Shown here: piece by piece, positions 53,300 to 57,418 of the stretch
Layout: the number at the start of each line of letters is the position of its first letter
Numbering within the stretch: the stretch's first letter is position 1
Assembly: GCA_019112765.1 (NCBI GenBank)
Contig: DXIU01000076.1
Location: 1 to 57,418, forward strand
DNA length: 57,418 nt
Origin: Candidatus Mediterraneibacter norwichensis
GTDB lineage: Bacteria > Bacillota > Clostridia > Lachnospirales > Lachnospiraceae
Direction of reading: 5' to 3'
Program-made: the position numbers and the translations under genes
Notes under the pieces: generated by a model
Database searches by the model: none
Seen by the model: the letters and a program-made list of their open reading frames with translations, nothing else
Told to the model about the DNA's origin: nothing

Positions 53300-53452
53300 G
53301 ACAAGGGTGGAAGATTGTGGCGCGATTTGACGAACATTTACATTTTTGTAACGGCCTTTTTACTTAAAAAGAATAGCCGGGCTGTGCCGCGCATATGATA
53401 TAGGGAAATATACCGGGGCTGATTCCGGCTTCCGGAATGAAGGACGGGAAAA

Positions 53453-53941
53453 ATGGAACAGGCCGGATGTAAGTCTGGGGATGAAAAATTGAGTCAGATA
53501 AGGAGAGCAAAAGCAGAAGCACGGAAAATGCGTCCGGCCTGTTTTGCGCTGAGCGCGGCAGTACTGGCGTTTTCAGTCTGTATCCCGGGATGCGTAAAGC
53601 AGACAGATACATCAGAGAAACTCAGAGATCTGGAATTTACAGTACTGGACAAAGAAGCTGTGCCGCCTGAGCTGAGCGGGGTGATTGAAGAGAAAAAGGA
53701 GAAACCGTTTCAGCTTTCCTATGGGGACCAGGGAGTCCTTTATATTGCAGAGGGGTACGGCGGGCAGCCCACATCAGGTTACAGCGTGGAAGTAAATTCT
53801 CTGTATGAGACAGAGGATGCGGTCTGTATCCGCACAAGTCTGATGGGGCCGGAAAAGGGGGAAGAAACGGAAGAAACCGTTACATATCCGTATGTGGTAG
53901 TACAGCTGGAATATATCGGAAAGGATATTGTATTTAATTAA
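53453..53941 (+). CDS. PrcB-like putative lipoprotein
   Basis: 162 residues from ATG 53453. An internal ATG (53528) would give a more normal lipoprotein signal (MRPACFALSAAVLAFSVCIPGC), but it has no clear ribosome site, so the start is uncertain. The lipobox is CIPGC. The C-terminal about 80 residues fit the PrcB_C fold (YGGQPTSGYSVEVNSLY, then TYPYVVVQLEYIG). PrcB was described as an inhibitor/partner of a surface protease complex. It precedes the SPOCS/LysM gene by 30 bp and may share its transcript. Confidence 0.75.
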   Translation: MEQAGCKSGDEKLSQIRRAKAEARKMRPACFALSAAVLAFSVCIPGCVKQTDTSEKLRDLEFTVLDKEAVPPELSGVIEEKKEKPFQLSYGDQGVLYIAEGYGGQPTSGYSVEVNSLYETEDAVCIRTSLMGPEKGEETEETVTYPYVVVQLEYIGKDIVFN

Positions 53942-53971
53942 AAAGATTATCATTCGTTGAGGAGGAGAATA

Positions 53972-55531
53972 ATGGAGCTGATCAGAAAACCGGTACATTA
54001 TACGCAGGAAGGGAAGAAAATCTTCGACCAGTTTTATCTGGATGAGGATTACAATGTCCCGGAAGCAAAAGATGATGTGCAGAGAATCATTCAGGGCACA
54101 GGAGAGGTGAGGACAGAGGATATCCGCCCTGTTGAAAATTATGTGAGAGTTACGGGAAAAGTATATTTTCAGATTCTCTATGTAACTGCGTCCGCGGATT
54201 CCCGGCCGGCAGTGCTGGAGGGCAAGATACCTTTTGAAGAGATGGTTTACGCAGAAGGGACAGAGGGAGAGACGTATTATATTCAGAATGTCCGGACCGA
54301 GTTTACCGTGTCGGTAGTCCACTCCAGAAAGCTGAGCCTCCGGGTAATGGTAGAGCTGGAGGTTGGCCGGGAGAGCCTGAAGGATGAGGAGACAACGGTG
54401 GATATCGAAAGTGAAATTCCGGTTTACCGGAAAAAACAGAAAATCAATCTGCTTACGCTGGCAGTTACAAAAAAGGATACATACCGGATTAAAGAGGCGG
54501 TCACGCTTCCAGGAACAAAAGAGAGTATCGGACAGATTCTGCTTACGGATATCAGCAGCAGAAAACTGGATATACGGCCGGCCGGAGATGAGCTTCAGAT
54601 TCGCGGCGAGCTGCTTGTATTCTGCATGTATCTGTCCGGAGATGAGAAGACAGACTGGATTTCACAGACCGTTCCCTATGAAGGGCGTATTCCATGTGAA
54701 GGATCCTCTGACGGCATGTACTATCACATCCAGCATTCCCTTGAAGATACGCTGATTGACATCCGTATGGATGAGGACGGGGAAATGCGGATTCTCGGTA
54801 TTGAGGCTTCTCTGGCGCTGCGGATTAATTTATACGGAGAAGAGGAGACCGAACTGCTCAGTGATCTTTATTCCCTGGAAAAAGAGTGCGTATTCGACAC
54901 GCGGCAGGCGGAATATGAGGAACTGCTTATGCAGAATCAGTCAAAGTGCAAGATAACCGAGCGCCTGTCCCTTCCTGAGCTGAAAGATGATGTGCTGCAG
55001 ATTATTCACAGCAATGGAAGCATTCAGGTGGAGAATACGCAGAATACTTCCGAGGGAATCCGCGTGGAGGGAATTCTGCATGTCGCCTTCCTGTATGTAA
55101 GAGCAGATGACACAGAACCTTTCGGAAGCTGGCAGGGAATGGTGCCGTTCAGCTATCTTATCGAATGCCCGGAAATGCCGGAGAATGCCAGAAGCAGCAT
55201 GGCATGCCATGTAGAACAGCTGCTTATAACCCTGGCCGGAAGCGAGGAAGTCGAAGTCAAGGCAGTGCTGGCCTTTGACGCATTTCTGAGAAAACCCATA
55301 TCCGCAGAAGTCATCACTGACGTGGAACTGAGACCGGCAGATCTGGAGAAACAGGAAAAAAGGCCGGGAATCGTGGGCCATATCGTTCAGAACGGCGAAG
55401 ACTTATGGGGACTGGCAAAAAAATACATGACTACTGTGGAAGGAATCATGGAAATAAATGGACTGGAGAGCGAAAAAATCAAAACAGGGGATAAATTATT
55501 GATTTTTAAAGAGAATATGAGTATACTATAA
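53972..55531 (+). CDS. SPOCS (DUF3794) and LysM domain protein
   Basis: 519 residues from ATG 53972 with GAGGAGGAG; the TTG at 53957 overlaps that site. Three DUF3794/SPOCS repeats run through the protein (about 30-150, 175-290, 310-435), with recurring patterns such as AKDDVQRIIQGTGEVRTEDI and LKDDVLQIIHSNGSIQVENT. The C-terminal LysM domain (about 470-519) is HIVQNGEDLWGLAKKYMTTV. Proteins of this type are linked to spore coats and the spore cortex in Clostridia, so this gene is the main hint that the organism sporulates. No sigma-E/K promoter was identified with confidence. Confidence 0.88.
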   Translation: MELIRKPVHYTQEGKKIFDQFYLDEDYNVPEAKDDVQRIIQGTGEVRTEDIRPVENYVRVTGKVYFQILYVTASADSRPAVLEGKIPFEEMVYAEGTEGETYYIQNVRTEFTVSVVHSRKLSLRVMVELEVGRESLKDEETTVDIESEIPVYRKKQKINLLTLAVTKKDTYRIKEAVTLPGTKESIGQILLTDISSRKLDIRPAGDELQIRGELLVFCMYLSGDEKTDWISQTVPYEGRIPCEGSSDGMYYHIQHSLEDTLIDIRMDEDGEMRILGIEASLALRINLYGEEETELLSDLYSLEKECVFDTRQAEYEELLMQNQSKCKITERLSLPELKDDVLQIIHSNGSIQVENTQNTSEGIRVEGILHVAFLYVRADDTEPFGSWQGMVPFSYLIECPEMPENARSSMACHVEQLLITLAGSEEVEVKAVLAFDAFLRKPISAEVITDVELRPADLEKQEKRPGIVGHIVQNGEDLWGLAKKYMTTVEGIMEINGLESEKIKTGDKLLIFKENMSIL

Positions 55532-55574
55532 GAATAATGTATACAAGATACAAAAAGGGCACGTTCCCCTTTTC

Positions 55575-55635
55575 GGAAACAATTCTGACATTTCCGCTCA
55601 AAGGGGACGGACCCCTTTGGGGAGAATTGTCAGAC
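55575..55635. repeat. Palindromic intergenic repeat copy 2
   Basis: Core AAAGGGG-ACGGA-CCCCTTT (55600-55618) inside an outer inverted pair built on TCTGACA and TGTCAGA. It shares about 45 bp (ACAATTCTGACA, then AAAGGGGAC-GACCC) in the same orientation with 57255-57300. A separate small palindrome (AAAAGGG...CCCCTTTT, 55554-55574) is next to it. It lies just before ispE. Confidence 0.75.
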
Positions 55636-55677
55636 TTCTTTGCAAAAAGAGGTCTGATCCTATATGGAGGACACAGG

Positions 55678-56553
55678 ATGAACCAGATGGATTTGAGAGC
55701 TCTGGCAAAGATTAATCTTGGACTGGATGTGCTTGGAAGGCAGGAAAACGGTTATCACACAGTGAGGATGGTTATGCAGACCATCTATCTTTATGATGAA
55801 GTGCGGCTGATCAGAAAGAAGGATCCGGGGGTTGAGATCGTTACAAATCTTCCGTATCTGCCTACGGGCGAGGGAAATATTGCCTACAAGGCTGCCAGGC
55901 TTCTTCAGGACGAATTTGATATAAAAGAAGGAATCAGGATTTCGCTGAAAAAACATATACCGGTGGCAGCAGGTCTGGCAGGCGGCAGTTCCAATGCGGC
56001 GGCAGTGCTTTTCGGCATGAACCGCATGTTCGGGCTTGGGCTGAGCATGGACGGGCTGATGGAACGAGGAGTAAAGCTGGGAGCGGATGTGCCGTACTGC
56101 ATTATGAGGGGCACTGTCCTGGCCGAAGGCATCGGGGAACGGCTGAGCGTTCTTCCGCCTATGCCCAAATGTACTGTCCTTATTGCAAAGCCTCCGGTCA
56201 GCGTGTCTACCCGTGCGGTTTATGAAGCGCTTGACGCAAGGGAAATAGCGGTTCATCCGGACATTGACGGGATAATCAGAGGACTGGAAAAGGAAGATTT
56301 AAAAGCCGTGGCAGATGCCATGGGGAATGTATTGGAAGACGTGACGATTCCCATGCATCCGGTAATCGAAGATATTAAAAATGAGATGAAAGCAGCAGGA
56401 GCTCTGGGCGCGATGATGAGCGGCAGCGGCCCGACGGTATTCGGACTGTTCGAGAACCGGGTCGACGCGAAAAAAGCCCAGAAAAGAATCCGGGATAAAG
56501 CACTGACAAAGCAGGTGTATATAACAGGTATACACAGTGTTAGGAGGAGTTGA
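55678..56553 (+). CDS. ispE: 4-diphosphocytidyl-2-C-methyl-D-erythritol kinase
   Basis: 291 residues from ATG 55678 with GGAGGACAC. A frame opening at 55537 runs through the repeat and is rejected. GHMP kinase motifs: ALAKINLGLDVLGRQENGYH at the start, the ATP loop PVAAGLAGGSSNAAAVL, and the C-terminal MSGSGPTVFGLF. It phosphorylates CDP-methylerythritol in the MEP isoprenoid pathway. The GntR gene starts 1 bp after its stop. Confidence 0.97.
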   Translation: MNQMDLRALAKINLGLDVLGRQENGYHTVRMVMQTIYLYDEVRLIRKKDPGVEIVTNLPYLPTGEGNIAYKAARLLQDEFDIKEGIRISLKKHIPVAAGLAGGSSNAAAVLFGMNRMFGLGLSMDGLMERGVKLGADVPYCIMRGTVLAEGIGERLSVLPPMPKCTVLIAKPPVSVSTRAVYEALDAREIAVHPDIDGIIRGLEKEDLKAVADAMGNVLEDVTIPMHPVIEDIKNEMKAAGALGAMMSGSGPTVFGLFENRVDAKKAQKRIRDKALTKQVYITGIHSVRRS

Positions 56554-56554
56554 A

Positions 56555-57238
56555 ATGGGAACAGACTTTGAAGTGACGATGGATGAGTATCTTCCATTGA
56601 GAGATGTTGTATTTAACACATTAAGAAGGGCGATACTGCGGGGAGAGCTGAAACCGGGAGAAAGGCTGATGGAGATTCAGCTGGCAAATAAACTGGGAGT
56701 GAGCCGTACTCCCATCCGGGAGGCCATACGCAAGCTGGAGCTGGAAGGGCTGGTTCTCATGATCCCCAGAAGAGGAGCGGAAGTTGCGGAGATCACGGAA
56801 AAAAATCTCAGAGATGTGCTGGAAGTACGCTGCGCCCTGGAAGAACTGGCTGTGCAGCTGGCCTGCGACCGAATGGATGAAGAAGGACTCTCCCGTCTGA
56901 AAGATGCGGCGGAAAAGTTCCGGGAAGTGCTGGACAGCGACGATATTACCCAGATTGCCCAGGCTGACGTACTCTTTCATGATGTCATTTATACGGCGAC
57001 GGATAATAAGCGTCTCATTCAGCTTTTAAATAATCTGCGGGAGCAGATGTACCGATACCGGATCGAATATCTCAAAAAGAAAGAGTGCTATCCCCAGCTG
57101 ATAGAGGAACACCAGGCTGTAATCGATGCCATAGCCGCGAAGGACAAGCAGAAGGCCACAGAAATTACCGGCCGGCATATTAATAATCAGGCGGATACAG
57201 TGGTCGGTACCCTGCGGCATAAAGAAGAAAAAGAATAA
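56555..57238 (+). CDS. GntR family regulator, FadR/FCD subfamily
   Basis: 227 residues from ATG 56555 with AGGAGG. N-terminal winged helix (about 15-80): LRRAILRGELKPGERLMEIQ, then LGVSRTPIREAIRKLELEGL. The FCD all-helical ligand domain (about 95-220) has the metal-site pattern D/H in LFHDVIYTATDN and the H of EEHQAVIDAI. The ligand is probably a small organic acid; none is indicated by neighbours. It is translationally coupled to ispE, although a link to isoprenoid synthesis is not evident. Confidence 0.93.
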   Translation: MGTDFEVTMDEYLPLRDVVFNTLRRAILRGELKPGERLMEIQLANKLGVSRTPIREAIRKLELEGLVLMIPRRGAEVAEITEKNLRDVLEVRCALEELAVQLACDRMDEEGLSRLKDAAEKFREVLDSDDITQIAQADVLFHDVIYTATDNKRLIQLLNNLREQMYRYRIEYLKKKECYPQLIEEHQAVIDAIAAKDKQKATEITGRHINNQADTVVGTLRHKEEKE

Positions 57239-57254
57239 GACTGAAGAAGGATTT

Positions 57255-57319
57255 GGAGACAATTCTGACAATTTCGGCAAAAGGGGACAGACCCTTTTGC
57301 AAAGGGGTCTGTCCCCTTT
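57255..57319. repeat. Palindromic intergenic repeat copy 3
   Basis: The 40-bp palindrome AAAGGGGACAGACCCTTTTG with its complement (57280-57319, one mismatch) follows the shared flank ACAATTCTGACA. An AT-rich tail follows, so it may double as the terminator of the ispE-gntR pair. Confidence 0.85.
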
Positions 57320-57383
57320 GAATAAAATTTCCATATTTGTCCATACTGTTTATATATTCAGAATAAATATGGAGGTTTTACAT

Positions 57384-57418
57384 ATGTGCAGAAGGTTTTC
57401 GGATAGATTATTTATTAA
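57384..57418 (+). CDS. Start of a gene cut by the window edge
   Basis: ATG 57384 follows GGAGG by 9 nt and opens MCRRFSDRLFI before the window ends. A plausible promoter (TTTCCA and TATATA, about 57329-57357) lies upstream. Too short to identify. Confidence 0.5.
   Translation, partial: MCRRFSDRLFI

Overview
The window reads as the chromosome of a Gram-positive, probably spore-forming gut clostridium of the Lachnospiraceae type. The reasons are the short SD-led intergenic gaps, a SPOCS/LysM spore-type protein, VxTGD cell-wall sorting signals, ECF transporters, a domain-swapped GH3 enzyme and a DUF4317 protein. The genus cannot be fixed from the sequence alone. No phage, plasmid or IS transposase gene is visible. 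The only RNA gene found is a tRNA-Cys.

Layout. (1) 1-7.4 kb is a patchy accessory region: a small membrane protein; a MerR regulator on its own 19-bp-spacer promoter; a short DUF4317 protein; an unknown Cys-rich protein; then a TIR / viroplasmin / degenerate RNase H fusion (3015-4145) followed by a PARG-like plus ADP-ribosylglycohydrolase fusion (4239-6332). It ends in a scar of two broken genes. (2) 7.4-13.1 kb is a two-component system with a two-permease, one-ATPase ABC exporter of the antimicrobial-peptide/envelope-stress type. (3) 13.2-19.5 kb holds an XRE membrane regulator, a small CDCPAC protein, purC and two GH3 enzymes. (4) 19.6-26.8 kb is a nucleoside-salvage operon: a LacI-ribokinase fusion, a nucleoside hydrolase, an ECF transporter (S, T, A, A') and a stand-alone ribokinase. 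(5) 28.0-33.7 kb is a dlt-like operon (adenylating ligase, fold-III PLP decarboxylase-like enzyme, carrier protein, MBOAT, SGNH protein) behind direct repeats that look like a response-regulator site. (6) 33.8-38.2 kb has an M18 aminopeptidase and a second two-component system with a PepSY lipoprotein. (7) 38.4-49.3 kb has tRNA-Cys and two giant wall-anchored proteins, one of them a GH127 beta-L-arabinofuranosidase-type enzyme. (8) 49.5-57.4 kb carries oxidoreductases, an acyltransferase, a PrcB-like lipoprotein, the SPOCS/LysM protein, ispE and a GntR regulator.

The best candidates for undescribed biology are four. The first is the TIR/dead RNase H gene beside a double ADP-ribose hydrolase, which could be a hybrid-sensing NADase module with its own eraser. 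The second is the dlt-like operon carrying a decarboxylase, which could attach a decarboxylated amino acid to a surface polymer. The third is the LacI-kinase fusion regulating an ECF nucleoside system. The fourth is a non-coding element of about 868 bp (50673-51540) with terminal inverted repeats and two nested long hairpins. A small family of palindromic intergenic repeats (35.1, 55.6 and 57.3 kb) is also present.
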